Part shown: positions 52,413 to 64,000 of the stretch, piece after piece
How positions within the stretch are numbered: the stretch's first letter is position 1
Layout of the letters: each line of letters begins with the position of its first letter
Assembly (NCBI RefSeq): GCF_026672425.1
Contig: NZ_JAPPRC010000005.1
Span: 310,001-374,000, forward strand
DNA from: Pannonibacter sp. SL95
GTDB lineage: Bacteria > Pseudomonadota > Alphaproteobacteria > Rhizobiales > Stappiaceae
DNA: 64,000 nt
Direction of reading: 5' to 3'
Position numbers and translations under genes: made by a program
The notes under the pieces: model-generated
What the model saw: only the letters and a program-made list of their open reading frames with translations
Databases searched by the model: none
What the model was told of the DNA's origin: nothing

Positions 52413-52823
52413 TCAGGCCTGTTCCAGCTCTGTCAGGGTTCCGAGGAAGTCTTTGGGGTGGAGAAACAACACCGGCTTGCCATGCGCGCCGATCTTCGGT
52501 TCGCCATCGCCCAGCACGCGGGCCCCACGGGCCACAAGCTGGTCGCGGGCCGCCAGGATGTCGTCCACCTCGTAGCAGACGTGATGAATGCCGCCGGACG
52601 GGTTCTTTTCGAGGAACTTGGCGATGGGAGATTGCTCGCCCAGGGGCTCCAGCAACTCGATCTTGGTGTTGGGCAGGTTGATGAACACGGTGGTCACGCC
52701 GTGCTCCGTCTGTTCGACCTTGCCCGACACCTCAGCCCCGAGCGTGTCGCGGTAGACCGCCGTTGCCGCATCGATGTCCGACACGGCAATGGCAACGTGG
52801 TTCAATCGTCCGATCATGCTCAC
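52413..52823 (-). CDS. mce: Methylmalonyl-CoA epimerase
   Basis: A 136-aa glyoxalase-fold enzyme that interconverts (S)- and (R)-methylmalonyl-CoA in propionate breakdown. It starts MIGRLNHVAIAVSDIDAATA with the first metal His, and has TTVFINLPNTKIELLEPLGE with a metal Glu. GGIHHVCYEVDDI gives another metal His, and GKPVLFLHPKDFLGTLTELE closes the fold. It is 58 bases after rnj, a conserved neighbour pair in Hyphomicrobiales. Confidence 0.95.
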   Translation of the reverse strand: MSMIGRLNHVAIAVSDIDAATAVYRDTLGAEVSGKVEQTEHGVTTVFINLPNTKIELLEPLGEQSPIAKFLEKNPSGGIHHVCYEVDDILAARDQLVARGARVLGDGEPKIGAHGKPVLFLHPKDFLGTLTELEQA

Positions 52824-52881
52824 TCCCCCAGGGGTTGCCGGGGGGCCGGCCTACGCGAGGAACCGAGCACCCACCGGGTTG

Positions 52882-54549
52882 TCATACACGGGTGACGAGC
52901 ACCTTGCAGAGCGTCTTTTTGCCCCACACGCTGGTCACCGAGGCGCGTGCTGCACGGCGCACGGCTTCGGACACGAGGTCACTGTCCTTGCGGCGGGCCT
53001 TGGGGATGCCGGAGATTGCCCCTGTGACCGCCTTACGAACGATCTCGTCCATCGGATCGCCTTCGGTATCCGTTTCCGGAATACCGAACAGGGCAACGCC
53101 GGGATCATCCATCAGGTCGCCGGTCCGGTTCATCACCACCGACACCACCAGCGCCCCGGCAAAGGCCAGCTTGCGCCGTTCCTTGACGCCCGTGACTTCC
53201 GGGTCCCCCATGACGTTGCCATCGACGACCGTCAGGCCGAAGGGAGCTTCGTCAATCACCTCCGCCTTGCCAGGGAACAGGCGAATGATGTCACCGTTGC
53301 CGGCGATCACCACGGACCGGATGCCCTGGCTTTGCGCGAACGCACCATGGGCGGCAAGATGGAACGGTTCGCCGTGGACGGGAACCACCACCTTTGGCTG
53401 AACCAGCTTGTAGAGCTCGGCCAGTTCGCCGCGGCGCGGATGGCCGGAGACATGCACCAGCGCATCACGATCGGTGACGATCTGGACGCCGGTCTGCGCC
53501 AGGCCATTGACCACGGCACCGACTTCCTTCTCGTTGCCCGGAATGGTCCGGGCCGAAAAGATGACCATGTCGCCCTTGGTCAGCGCGATGTTGCGATGCT
53601 CGCCGGCCGCGATCCGGGCCAGCGCGGCGCGCTCTTCCCCTTGCGAGCCAGTGCAGAGCAGAACCGTCTTTTCGCGCGGCAGGAAACCATAGCTGTCTTC
53701 GTCGAGGAACGGCGGCAGGTCGTCGAGATAGCCAAGCTCACCGGCAACCTCGATCACCCGGCGCATCGAGCGGCCGACGACGACGAGATTGCGATCAGCG
53801 GCAGCGGCCGCTTCAGCGACCGCGCGAATGCGTGCGACGTTGGACGAAAACGTAGTGACTGCAACGCGATGCTTGGCTTCCTTCAGAATTCGAGTCAGCT
53901 CGGCGGCCACATCCGACTCGCTCGGGCTGAAGCCTTCGCGGTAGGCATTGGTGCTGTCGCAGACGAGCGCGGTGACACCCTCCTGGCCGAGCTCCTCAAG
54001 ACGCTTCAGATCGATCGGCAGGCCGAGACCCGGCTTCAGGTCGATCTTCCAGTCGCCCGTATGCAGGACCATGCCTTCCTTGAACCGCAGCGCCAGCGCG
54101 CAAGGCTCCGGAATCGAGTGCGACATGGCGACAAACTCGACGTCGAAGGGGCCGATGTTCAGCCGCTGGCCCTGCTGGACCACGGTGACCGGGATTTCTT
54201 CCGCGCCGGGCTCGCCCTCGACCTTGGCCTCGATCAGGCCTGCGGTGAACGGCGTTGCATAGACCGGCGCACGCAACAGCGGCCACAGATGCACGAGACC
54301 GCCGTAATGGTCCTCATGCGCGTGCGTGATGACGATGCCGGCAATGCGGTTTTTCTCGGACTCCAGGAAGCTGATATCGGGCAGAACCAGATCGATGCCC
54401 GGCAGCTCGGGGCCAGCGAATGTCACGCCGACGTCCACCACCAGCCAGGTTCGATCATCCTCAGGCCCATAGCCATAGAGGCCCAGATTCATGCCGATTT
54501 CGCCAACGCCGCCGAGCGGCAGGAAGACGATTTCGTTGGCCTCAGCCAT
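52882..54549 (-). CDS. rnj: Ribonuclease J
   Basis: A 555-aa metallo-beta-lactamase/beta-CASP ribonuclease with 5'-3' exonuclease and endonuclease activity, involved in mRNA decay and rRNA maturation. It begins EIVFLPLGGVGEIGMNLGLY. The zinc-binding HxHxDH is in IVITHAHEDHYGGLVHLWPL, then YATPFTAGLI, VEFVAMSHSIPE and LHTGDWKID. beta-CASP motifs follow (VVVGRSMRRVIEVAGELGYL; LCTGSQGEERAALARIAAGE; HVSGHPRRGELAELYKLVQP). It lies 40 bases after birA in the nuo operon's tail. Confidence 0.96.
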   Translation of the reverse strand: MAEANEIVFLPLGGVGEIGMNLGLYGYGPEDDRTWLVVDVGVTFAGPELPGIDLVLPDISFLESEKNRIAGIVITHAHEDHYGGLVHLWPLLRAPVYATPFTAGLIEAKVEGEPGAEEIPVTVVQQGQRLNIGPFDVEFVAMSHSIPEPCALALRFKEGMVLHTGDWKIDLKPGLGLPIDLKRLEELGQEGVTALVCDSTNAYREGFSPSESDVAAELTRILKEAKHRVAVTTFSSNVARIRAVAEAAAAADRNLVVVGRSMRRVIEVAGELGYLDDLPPFLDEDSYGFLPREKTVLLCTGSQGEERAALARIAAGEHRNIALTKGDMVIFSARTIPGNEKEVGAVVNGLAQTGVQIVTDRDALVHVSGHPRRGELAELYKLVQPKVVVPVHGEPFHLAAHGAFAQSQGIRSVVIAGNGDIIRLFPGKAEVIDEAPFGLTVVDGNVMGDPEVTGVKERRKLAFAGALVVSVVMNRTGDLMDDPGVALFGIPETDTEGDPMDEIVRKAVTGAISGIPKARRKDSDLVSEAVRRAARASVTSVWGKKTLCKVLVTRV

Positions 54550-54589
54550 GCGTTCAAACTCCTTCTGTCGTCATGCGCGGCAGGCTGGA

Positions 54590-55369
54590 TCAGCCCTCGG
54601 ACCGCGCGCCGAAGAACACGTCTCCGGCCGAAATAACCCGTGTCGTCCCGCCAGCAAGCGCCAGAACCAGCTGCCCGCGCGGATCAATGTCGCGAAACCG
54701 GCCAACCAGGTCCTCGCCCGGCAGACGGACGATGATTTCCTCACCAAGCTTCAAGGCCCGGTCGAGCCAGGCCCGGCGTGCCGGCTCGAACCCGTCTCGG
54801 CGCCAGCCTTCCAGCCGCTCCGCCAGACAAGCCGCAAGGCACCGGAACATGGCCTCCGCGTCGACCCGGTATCCAAGCGCCGCAAGGTCCGTTGCCGCAT
54901 AATTCTCGGGGTCGGGATGACTGGCGCAATTGACGCCAAACCCGCAGACGACTGCCAGACGACCATCGCCAAGCGGTTCGGCCTCCAGCAGGATGCCCGA
55001 CAGTTTTGCCCCGCCAACCAGCAGGTCGTTGGGCCACTTGAGCCGCGCCAGTCCGAAGGCGCCGACCGCACGGTCAACCGCTTCTGCCAGGGCAACGGCA
55101 GCCACCAGCGGCAGTTCTCCAATCCGGTCGCGCGGGCCCGGATCGATCAGCAGCACACTGGCAAACAGGTTGCCGGCCGGCGACACCCAGTTGCGGCCCC
55201 GCCGCCCGCGGCCTTCGGTCTGCACGTCGGCAAGGACCCAAAGACCACTGCCCTGCCCGGCCCGCGCTGCAGCCATGGCGGCGCTGTTGGTCGACGGCAG
55301 ACTGGCATGCTTTTCAAAGCGGAAGCCCGGCGCCTGAGGCACCGGGCCGTAAGTCAAACCTGCTGACAT
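54590..55369 (-). CDS. birA: Biotin--[acetyl-CoA-carboxylase] ligase
   Basis: A 259-aa biotin protein ligase that attaches biotin to the carboxyl carrier protein. It has the adenylate loop ADVQTEGRGRRGRNWVSPAG, LKWPNDLLVGGAKLSGILLE and CGFGVNC. The C-terminal SH3-like domain follows (LPGEDLVGRFRDIDPRGQLV). It lacks the N-terminal DNA-binding domain, so it is a group I ligase and not a repressor. ATG 55369 is seven bases after the nuoN stop, as expected for coupled translation; a longer frame to 55411 overlaps nuoN. Confidence 0.94.
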   Translation of the reverse strand: MSAGLTYGPVPQAPGFRFEKHASLPSTNSAAMAAARAGQGSGLWVLADVQTEGRGRRGRNWVSPAGNLFASVLLIDPGPRDRIGELPLVAAVALAEAVDRAVGAFGLARLKWPNDLLVGGAKLSGILLEAEPLGDGRLAVVCGFGVNCASHPDPENYAATDLAALGYRVDAEAMFRCLAACLAERLEGWRRDGFEPARRAWLDRALKLGEEIIVRLPGEDLVGRFRDIDPRGQLVLALAGGTTRVISAGDVFFGARSEG

Positions 55370-55376
55370 CCGCGTC

Positions 55377-56819
55377 TCAGAACAGGCTCTTGGCCGCAAG
55401 CGCCGTCGCATCGGTAATCGGCTGAGGCAGCACGATGTAGAAGATCACGAACAGGCTGGACAGGCCAAGGACCACCTTCAGTTCAACGGGCATGGCCTCG
55501 AACTTCTCGGCCGGCTCATCGAACAGCATCACCTTGATGACGCGCAGGTAGTAATAGGCACCCACGACCGAGGCAACGACACCGATGATCGCCAGCGGAT
55601 AGAGCCCGGCCTGCACGGCGGCCGAGAACACGTACCACTTGCCCCAGAACCCGACGAAGGGCGGGATACCGGCCAGCGATACCAGGATCACCGACAGCAG
55701 CATGGCCATCGGCAGGTTGGTGCGCCACAGGCCGGACAGGTCAGCGATCTCTTCGACCATGCCGTCCTTGCGGCGCATGGACAGGATGCAGGCAAAAGCG
55801 CCGAGCGTCATGCCGAGATAGGCGGTCATGTAGAACAGCACGCCCTCGACACCATTCTCCGTGCCGGCCGCAAGACCGACAAGCGCATAGCCCATGTGAC
55901 CGATCGACGAATAGGCCATCAGACGCTTGATGTTGCTCTGGCCGATCGCCGCAAACGCACCCAGAACCATCGAGGCAATGGAGACGAAGACGATGATCTG
56001 CTGCCACTCATGCGTCACCGGCTGGAATACGTCGATCACCACGCGAACCAGAAGGCCCATGGCGGCAACCTTGGGAGCAGCAGCCAGGAAGGCGGTGACC
56101 GGCGTCGGAGCACCTTCATAGACGTCCGGCGTCCACATGTGGAACGGCACGGCCGAAATCTTGAAGGCAAGACCGGCCAGCATGAACACCAGACCGAAGA
56201 TCAGGCCAAGCGACGCACCATCACGGGCGAGTACCTCGGCGATCTGCGGGAAGCCGACATTGCCGGTGAAGCCATAGACCAGCGACATGCCGTAGAGCAG
56301 CATGCCGGAGGACAGCGCGCCAAGCACGAAGTACTTCAGGCCGGCTTCGGTGGAGCGGACGCTGTCGCGGTTGATGGCAGCCACCACGTAGAGCGCGAGG
56401 CTCTGCAGCTCGAGACCGAGATACAGCGCGATCATGTCATTGGCCGACAGCATCAGCATCATGCCGACGGTCGCCAGCAGGATCAGCACCGGATACTCGA
56501 ACTTGTCGAAGTTCTGGCTGCGGGCATAGGCCCAGGACATGGCGATGGCGAAGAACGAGCCGATCAGCACGAGCTGCTTCAGGTAGTAGGCGAAGCTGTC
56601 GAGCACGAAGGCGCCCTGGAACGTGGTTCCAAGCTGTGCGCCGTAGGGCATCACGAACAGGGCCGTGGCGGCGATGAGGCCCATCGCCATGCCATTGACC
56701 AGGAAGCTGATGCGCTGACCGCCGAAGACGCCGATCATCAGGAGGGCGAGAGCCCCCACGGCCAGAAAGATCTCCGGCAGCACGGGCAGAAGGTCGGGCA
56801 ACTGGGTGAGTTCAGTCAT
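55377..56819 (-). CDS. nuoN: NADH-quinone oxidoreductase subunit N
   Basis: A 480-aa antiporter-like membrane subunit of complex I with about 14 helices. Landmarks: [20 protein letters not shown] near 135-155 with a proton-channel Glu, [40 protein letters not shown] with the key Lys, and [20 protein letters not shown]. The last gene of the nuo series, followed at once by birA. Confidence 0.97.
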   Translation of the reverse strand: MTELTQLPDLLPVLPEIFLAVGALALLMIGVFGGQRISFLVNGMAMGLIAATALFVMPYGAQLGTTFQGAFVLDSFAYYLKQLVLIGSFFAIAMSWAYARSQNFDKFEYPVLILLATVGMMLMLSANDMIALYLGLELQSLALYVVAAINRDSVRSTEAGLKYFVLGALSSGMLLYGMSLVYGFTGNVGFPQIAEVLARDGASLGLIFGLVFMLAGLAFKISAVPFHMWTPDVYEGAPTPVTAFLAAAPKVAAMGLLVRVVIDVFQPVTHEWQQIIVFVSIASMVLGAFAAIGQSNIKRLMAYSSIGHMGYALVGLAAGTENGVEGVLFYMTAYLGMTLGAFACILSMRRKDGMVEEIADLSGLWRTNLPMAMLLSVILVSLAGIPPFVGFWGKWYVFSAAVQAGLYPLAIIGVVASVVGAYYYLRVIKVMLFDEPAEKFEAMPVELKVVLGLSSLFVIFYIVLPQPITDATALAAKSLF

Positions 56820-56846
56820 TGCACACGTCTTTCGTCCTGTCGGGGA

Positions 56847-58372
56847 TCAGTGGGCGGCCGCCGGTGCGGTCGCATGCACTGCATGGCCCGCCGCCTCGAT
56901 GGCTGCCTGATAGTTGGTGATGAGCGCGTCCACCGAGCCCTGGGTCACATCGAGGATCGGCGCCGGATAGAAGCCGAACAGGATGGTCAGGATGATCAGC
57001 GGAACCAGGATCACCTGCTCGCGCAGCGAGAGGTCGGTGATCGACTTCAGGCTTTCCTTGTCCAGCGCACCGAACACGACACGGCGGTAGAGGAACAGCG
57101 CATAGGCCGCAGAGAACACGACACCGGTGGCACCGAAGAACGCAACCCAGGTGTTGACCTCGAAGGCGCCAAGCAGCGTCAGGAATTCACCGACGAAGCC
57201 GCTGGTGCCCGGCAGACCGACGTTCGCCATAGTGAAGATGAGGAAGGCCACGGCATAGAACGGCATCCGGTTCACCAGGCCGCCATAGGCCGCGATGTCA
57301 CGGGTGTGCATGCGGTCGTAGATCACGCCGACGCAGAGGAACAGCGCACCGGAGACGATGCCGTGCGACAGCATCTGGAACAGCGCGCCCTGGATGCCCT
57401 GCTCCGTCATCGTGAAGATGCCCATGGTCACGTAGCCCATGTGAGCGACGGACGAGTAGGCGATGAGCTTCTTGATGTCTTCCTGAACCAGCGCCACCAG
57501 CGAGGTGTAGATGATGGCGATGATCGACAGGGTGAAGACCATCGGCGCGAACATCTCGCTCGCAATCGGGAACATCGGCAGCGAGAAGCGCAGGAAGCCG
57601 TAGCCACCCATCTTCAGCAGGATCGCAGCCAGAAGCACGGAACCGGCTGTCGGCGCTTCCACGTGCGCATCCGGAAGCCAAGTGTGGACCGGCCACATCG
57701 GCATCTTCACCGCGAAGCTGGCGAAGAAGGCAAGCCACAGCCACGTCTGGACGTCACTTGCGAAGGTGTACTTCGACAGTTCGGTGATGTCGGTGGTGCC
57801 GGCGCTCCAGTACATGGTCATGATGGCAATCAGCATCAGGACCGAACCGAGCAGCGTGTAGAGGAAGAACTTGTAGCTGGCGTAGACGCGGCGCTTGCCA
57901 CCCCACACACCGATGATGAGGAACATCGGCAGCAGGCTCGCTTCGAAGAAGACGTAGAACAGCACCAGATCCTGCGCGCAGAACACGCCGATCATCAGCG
58001 TTTCCAGCACGAGGAAGGCGATCATGTATTCCTTGACGCGCTTCTCGATGCTTTCCCACGAGGCCAGGATGCAGAAGGGCATCAGGAACGTCGTCAGGAT
58101 GACGAACAGCATCGAGATGCCGTCGACGCCCATCTTGTAGCCAATGTTGCCGCCGAGCCACTCCTGGGTTTCGACGAGCTGCAGGCCCGGGTTGGCGTAG
58201 TCGAACGCGCCCCAGATGAACAGGGACAGTACAAAGGTGAAAAGGGTCGTCACCAGCGCAACCATGCGGATATTGCGCTTGGCGCCCTCGTCTTCCCCCG
58301 GCACCAGGAGAATGGCCAGCACGCCTGCCAGCGGCAGGAAGGTGGTGGTCGTCAGGATCGGCCAGTCGATCA

Positions 58373-58373
<1 letters not shown>
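56847..58373 (-). CDS. nuoM: NADH-quinone oxidoreductase subunit M
   Basis: A 508-aa proton-pumping subunit with about 14 helices. [20 protein letters not shown] is followed by [20 protein letters not shown] with the channel Glu, [20 protein letters not shown], and [23 protein letters not shown] 58373 overlaps the nuoL stop by one base (TGATG). It has a His/Ala-rich C-terminus. Confidence 0.97.
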
Positions 58374-60397
<2,024 letters not shown>

Positions 60398-60403
60398 CTG
60401 TCC

Positions 60404-60712
60404 TCACCCCTTCATCATGTTGACGTCTTCCACGGCGATGGAGCCGCGGTTGCGGTGGAACACGACCAGGATTGCAAGACCGATGGCGGCTTCAGCCGCG
60501 GCCACGGTCAGGACAAGCATCGTGAAGATCTGGCCCATCAGGTCGCCGAGGAACGACGAGAAGGCAACGAAGTTGATGTTGACGGCGAGCAGGATCAGCT
60601 CGACCGACATCAGGATGACAATGACGTTCTTCCTGTTCAGGAAGATCCCGAAGATCCCGATCGTGAACAGGATGGCCGCGACCGACAGGTAGTGCGACAG
60701 ACCGATTTCCAT
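60404..60712 (-). CDS. nuoK: NADH-quinone oxidoreductase subunit K
   Basis: A 102-aa, three-helix subunit. It carries both conserved membrane glutamates ([40 protein letters not shown]) and ends [14 protein letters not shown], all typical of NuoK. It lies 90 bases after nuoJ. Confidence 0.97.
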   Translation of the reverse strand: MEIGLSHYLSVAAILFTIGIFGIFLNRKNVIVILMSVELILLAVNINFVAFSSFLGDLMGQIFTMLVLTVAAAEAAIGLAILVVFHRNRGSIAVEDVNMMKG

Positions 60713-60802
60713 GGGCGCCGCTCCGTGCTCCCTCGTTTAACCTGATCCGGCCGATGGCGGCTTAAAGGGCCGCCAGGCCGGGTTTCGTGCGCGTTGCCGC
60801 GC

Positions 60803-61417
60803 TTAGATGCCTTTGCCCGGCTCCACCTTGCGGATCTCGATCGCGCTCGCCTTGTTGCGGGCGACCTGAGCTGCAATGTCCTGACGCTTGACGCCTTCCT
60901 TGTGGCGCAGGGTCAGCACGATGGCTCCGATCATGGCGACCAGCAGGACAAGGCCGGCCGCCTGGAAGAAGAAGATGTACTTGGTGTACAGCACCTGGCC
61001 GATGGCCTCGATGTTGCTCACCTGATCGATCGGCGGTGTCGGCTGCGAGCCGTGACCCAGCATCTCGGGTGCGATCACCCAGGCGCCGATGCCCATCAGC
61101 AGTTCCACCAGCATGATGAGGCCGACAAGGCCACCGATCGGCATGTACTGCAGGAAGCCCTGACGCAGCTCCACGAAGTCCACGTCCAGCATCATGACGA
61201 CGAACAGGAACAGCACCGCCACCGCGCCGACGTAGACAACCACCAGCAGCATCGCCAGATATTCGGCACCGAGCAGGATGAACAGCCCGGAGGAGTTGAC
61301 GAAGGCCAGGATGAGGAACAGCACCGAGTGAACCGGATTGCGCGAGGCAATGACCATGAAGGCCGATGCCACCGTCACGCCGGCGAACAGATAGAAGAAG
61401 AGGGCTTTCAGGATCAT
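60803..61417 (-). CDS. nuoJ: NADH-quinone oxidoreductase subunit J
   Basis: A 204-aa, five-helix subunit. LFFYLFAGVTVASAFMVIAS opens the protein, followed by RNPVHSVLFLILAFVNSSGL and the TM3 signature YVGAVAVLFLFVVMMLDV, which changes conformation during turnover. ATG 61417 is preferred (weak AGG upstream); the frame to 61456 has no better site. The C-terminus is soluble and basic. Confidence 0.96.
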   Translation of the reverse strand: MILKALFFYLFAGVTVASAFMVIASRNPVHSVLFLILAFVNSSGLFILLGAEYLAMLLVVVYVGAVAVLFLFVVMMLDVDFVELRQGFLQYMPIGGLVGLIMLVELLMGIGAWVIAPEMLGHGSQPTPPIDQVSNIEAIGQVLYTKYIFFFQAAGLVLLVAMIGAIVLTLRHKEGVKRQDIAAQVARNKASAIEIRKVEPGKGI

Positions 61418-61540
61418 GTCAGGACCTGCCTGTCTCGGTCTCATGCCTCGGGGCATCTGCCCCTGTCGGTAGCTGGCATCTGGGTGCGGCCCCTGCCCGG
61501 CTCGGATCAGCCGGCCAAGGACCCTGGATCTGGGCGCGCC

Positions 61541-62029
61541 TCAGCGGTAGGGCGCGTCCATTGCGATGTTGCGTGCGATCTCGCGTTCCCAGCGGTCGCC
61601 ATTGGCCAGGAGCTTTTCCTTGGAATAGTAGAGCTCTTCGCGCGTCTCGGTGGCGAACTCGAAGTTCGGTCCCTCGACAATGGCATCCACCGGGCAGGCT
61701 TCCTGGCAGAAGCCGCAGTAAATGCACTTGACCATGTCAATGTCATAACGGGTCGTGCGGCGGGTGCCATCGTTGCGGCGCGGACCAGCCTCGATGGTGA
61801 TCGCCTGAGCCGGGCAGATCGCTTCGCATAGCTTGCAGGCGATGCAGCGCTCTTCCCCGTTAGGGTAGCGCCGCAGGGCATGCTCACCGCGGAAGCGCGG
61901 GCTCACCGGTCCCTTTTCGAAGGGATAGTTCACCGTCGGTTTCGGCTTGAAGAAGTACCGCATGGCGAGAAAGAACGCCGATACGAATTCCTTCAAGAAG
62001 AGCGACTTGGCGGCCTGATCAAGTCCCAT
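61541..62029 (-). CDS. nuoI: NADH-quinone oxidoreductase subunit I
   Basis: A 162-aa peripheral-arm protein that holds clusters N6a and N6b. The two ferredoxin motifs are [16 protein letters not shown] and [16 protein letters not shown], followed by the family tail [20 protein letters not shown]. An N-terminal amphipathic helix ([20 protein letters not shown]) docks it on the membrane arm. It is separated from nuoH by a 76-aa gene. Confidence 0.97.
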   Translation of the reverse strand: MGLDQAAKSLFLKEFVSAFFLAMRYFFKPKPTVNYPFEKGPVSPRFRGEHALRRYPNGEERCIACKLCEAICPAQAITIEAGPRRNDGTRRTTRYDIDMVKCIYCGFCQEACPVDAIVEGPNFEFATETREELYYSKEKLLANGDRWEREIARNIAMDAPYR

Positions 62030-62052
62030 CGCTGTTGCCTTCCCTCACGCGC

Positions 62053-62283
62053 TCAGCCGACAAGCTGATGCGCGGCCAGATACCCGATCACCGGAAAACC
62101 GAAGACCGGGAGAATGAACACCAGTTTGCGCAGGGCGGGTTCGAACCGGACGGCGAAACCGCCGCCCTTGCGCTTTTGCTTTTCCACCATCGCCGACAGC
62201 AGCCCGTTGAGGATGCCGTAGTCGATCCAGCCGATGTAGAGGCCGATACCAGCCCCGATCAGCCCGGCGATGGAAAACTCCAT
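62053..62283 (-). CDS. Small membrane protein encoded between nuoH and nuoI
   Basis: A 76-aa protein with two hydrophobic segments (SIAGLIGAGIGLYIGWIDYG at the N-terminus and LVFILPVFGFPVIGYLAAHQ at the C-terminus) joined by a basic loop (EKQKRKGGG). The glycine-rich first helix is notable. It starts four bases after nuoH and ends 23 bases before nuoI, so it is made with complex I. It is not one of the 14 core subunits. It could be an accessory or assembly factor, or simply a hitch-hiker; I do not recognise the family. Confidence 0.82.
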   Translation of the reverse strand: MEFSIAGLIGAGIGLYIGWIDYGILNGLLSAMVEKQKRKGGGFAVRFEPALRKLVFILPVFGFPVIGYLAAHQLVG

Positions 62284-62287
62284 CGCC

Positions 62288-63337
62288 TTACGGAGCCCAG
62301 CCCATCAGCTGCAGCACGCCGGCCACCAGGACCACCATGAACAGCGACAGCGGCAGGAACACCTTCCAGCCCAGACGCATCAGCTGGTCGTAGCGATAGC
62401 GCGGGACCATTGCCTTCACCATGGCGAACATGAAGAAGACCAGCAGTGCCTTGAGCGAGAACCAGACAATCCCCGGCACCCAGGTGAAGGGCGCGATGTC
62501 GAGCGGCGGCAGCCAGCCACCCATGAACAGGATGGTCATCATCGCGCACATCAGCGCAATGGCGACATACTCGCCGAGCATGAACATCATGTACGGGGTC
62601 GAGCCGTATTCCACCATGAAGCCGGCGACCAGCTCGGACTCCGCTTCCGCGAGGTCAAACGGCGGACGGTTCGTCTCGGCGAGCGCCGAGATGAAGAACA
62701 CGACGAACATCGGGAACAGAGGCAGCCAGTACCAGTTCAGGATCGACAGCCACGGCAGACCGACATAGCTCGCCAGACCCGTCTTCTGGGCATGGACGAT
62801 CTCCGTCAGGTTCAGCGAACCGGCGCAGAGCAGGACGGTGACGATCACGAAGCCGATGGAGACTTCGTAGGACACCATCTGTGCCGCCGAGCGCAGGGCC
62901 GACAGGAACGGGTACTTCGAGTTCGACGCCCAGCCACCCATGATGATGCCGTAGACGCCGAGCGACGAGATCGCGAAGATGTAGAGAATGCCAACGTTGA
63001 TGTCAGCGATCACCCAGCCTTCGGCCACCGGCATCACGGCCCAGGAGCTGAGGGCCAGCAACACGCTGATCAGGGGAGCCAGCAGGAACAGGCCCTTGTT
63101 GGAGCCTGCCGGGATCACCGGCTCCTTCAGCACGAACTTCAGAAGATCGGCGAAGGACTGGAAAAGACCCCAGGGACCGACCACGTTAGGGCCACGGCGG
63201 ATCTGCACGGCCGCCCAGATCTTGCGGTCGGCGTAGAGGATGTAGGCGATGACCACCAGGAGCACCACGAGCATCACCACGCTCTGCAGCGCCATCCAGA
63301 GGAAAGGCCAGCCGTAGGTCGTCATAAACTCCGACAT
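62288..63337 (-). CDS. nuoH: NADH-quinone oxidoreductase subunit H
   Basis: A 349-aa, eight-helix subunit at the quinone-binding site. It has [40 protein letters not shown], the acidic loop [20 protein letters not shown], and [23 protein letters not shown] 63337 matches the family start ([20 protein letters not shown]); a longer frame to 63427 overlaps nuoG. It lies 16 bases after nuoG. Confidence 0.97.
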   Translation of the reverse strand: MSEFMTTYGWPFLWMALQSVVMLVVLLVVIAYILYADRKIWAAVQIRRGPNVVGPWGLFQSFADLLKFVLKEPVIPAGSNKGLFLLAPLISVLLALSSWAVMPVAEGWVIADINVGILYIFAISSLGVYGIIMGGWASNSKYPFLSALRSAAQMVSYEVSIGFVIVTVLLCAGSLNLTEIVHAQKTGLASYVGLPWLSILNWYWLPLFPMFVVFFISALAETNRPPFDLAEAESELVAGFMVEYGSTPYMMFMLGEYVAIALMCAMMTILFMGGWLPPLDIAPFTWVPGIVWFSLKALLVFFMFAMVKAMVPRYRYDQLMRLGWKVFLPLSLFMVVLVAGVLQLMGWAP

Positions 63338-63353
63338 GTCTGTCCCCTGCCCC

Positions 63354-64000
63354 TTATTCCGCAGCCGCTGCCATGCGCGCCTTGGCCAGGGCGGAGCATT
63401 CCGCCATGACCTTCGACGCACGGGCAATCGGGTTGGTCAGATAGAAATCGCTGATGACGTTGTGGAACGCCGCCGAGTTGGCCTTGCCACCGGCAGCAGC
63501 CAGCTTCGCCACGTCCGCCGGGTCACCGGCGGCAATGCTGTCGATCGCGGCCATGTGCGGATGCGCCTCGAACAGCTTGGCGCGCAGCTGCGCCAGCGTG
63601 TCGAACGGCAGCGCCTTGCCCAGAACCGCCGAGAGCGCACGCAGGATGGCCCAGTCTTCACGGGCTTCGCCAAGCGGGAAGCCGGCACGCTCACCGAGCT
63701 GCACACGGCCTTCGGTGTTGACGTAGATCGCCGACTTTTCCGTGTAGGCCGCACCCGGCAGGATGACGTCGGCGCGGTGTGCGCCCTTGTCACCGTGGGT
63801 GCCCTGGTAGACGACAAAGGCGCCTGCGGGGATCTGGATCTCGTCCACGCCGAGCAGGAACAGCACGTCGAGGCTGTTCTCGGCGAGGATCTGACCGGTG
63901 GTCAGACCGCCCTCGCCCGGCACGAAGCCGATGTCGAGTGCACCAACCTGGGCAGCTTCCGTGTGCAGGACACTGAACCCGTTCCAGTCGGCACGGACAG
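63354..64000 (-). CDS. nuoG: NADH-quinone oxidoreductase subunit G, C-terminal part (5' end outside window)
   Basis: The last 215 codons of nuoG, open to the window edge. They encode the end of the molybdopterin-oxidoreductase-like domain ([60 protein letters not shown]) and a C-terminal segment [20 protein letters not shown]. The iron-sulfur N-terminal part would lie beyond 64000. It is the first nuo gene seen here and is followed 16 bases later by nuoH. Confidence 0.96.
   Translation of the reverse strand, partial: VRADWNGFSVLHTEAAQVGALDIGFVPGEGGLTTGQILAENSLDVLFLLGVDEIQIPAGAFVVYQGTHGDKGAHRADVILPGAAYTEKSAIYVNTEGRVQLGERAGFPLGEAREDWAILRALSAVLGKALPFDTLAQLRAKLFEAHPHMAAIDSIAAGDPADVAKLAAAGGKANSAAFHNVISDFYLTNPIARASKVMAECSALAKARMAAAAE

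Noticed and set aside
54590-55369. BirA as a biotin-operon repressor
   Set aside because: It lacks the N-terminal winged helix; only the ligase and C-terminal domains are present.

Overview
The window is a GC-rich chromosomal segment of an alphaproteobacterium, most likely in the Hyphomicrobiales (Rhizobiales) and perhaps near Stappia/Labrenzia. The evidence is the gene order nuoG-H-I-J-K-L-M-N-birA-rnj-mce-DUF1467-proS-lolC-lolD-dnaE, the cluster rpsB-tsf-pyrH-frr-uppS-cdsA-dxr-rseP-bamA-lpxD-fabZ-lpxA-lpxI-lpxB, a short ProRS without the insertion domain, and an alphaproteobacterial LexA box (GTTC-N7-GTTC). The genus is an inference. I saw no tRNA, rRNA, CRISPR array, transposase or phage gene.

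Positions 1-28,500 are accessory metabolism and transport. The left edge cuts a type I secretion ABC transporter. A LysR-HutD pair faces a likely aldehyde operon: an aldo/keto reductase, a homologue of formaldehyde-activating enzyme (Fae) and an aldehyde dehydrogenase. A complete peptide/nickel-type ABC importer follows (Tat-exported binding protein, two permeases, double ATPase), then a chemoreceptor. Next is a tripartite tricarboxylate transporter (tctCBA) followed on the same strand by AtuA/DUF1446, DUF4387 and an AbrB-type permease. Divergent from tctC is a two-component system (tctDE) whose third gene is a periplasmic iron/phosphoglycerate-type binding protein. Then comes a sodium:solute symporter with its DUF4212 small subunit. 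Divergent from these is a two-gene operon: an unrecognised 210-aa protein and a three-part fusion (DEDDh exonuclease, CBS pair, DUF294 nucleotidyltransferase) that looks like a regulator of the symporter.

Positions 28,470-47,100, all on the minus strand, are housekeeping genes: translation (rpsB, tsf, frr), UMP kinase, isoprenoid and phospholipid precursors (uppS, cdsA, dxr), envelope proteolysis and outer-membrane assembly (rseP, bamA), lipid A synthesis (lpxD, fabZ, lpxA, lpxI, lpxB) and replication (dnaE). As given, lpxD is frameshifted at a run of six C. That would break lipid A synthesis, so it is probably a sequence error, or else a real lesion or slippage site.

Positions 47,100-64,000 are also all minus strand: an uncalled 32-codon membrane peptide gene with a perfect LexA box upstream (a candidate SOS-induced division inhibitor), lolCD, proS, a roughly 800-bp non-coding stretch with a strong bidirectional terminator, DUF1467, mce, rnj, birA and complex I genes nuoN to nuoG, the last cut by the window edge. 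A conserved-looking 76-aa membrane protein sits between nuoH and nuoI.

The best leads are the SOS micropeptide, the exonuclease-CBS-DUF294 fusion module beside the symporter, the Fae homologue in a non-methylotrophic context, and the Tct/AtuA/DUF4387/AbrB cluster with its three-gene sensory system.
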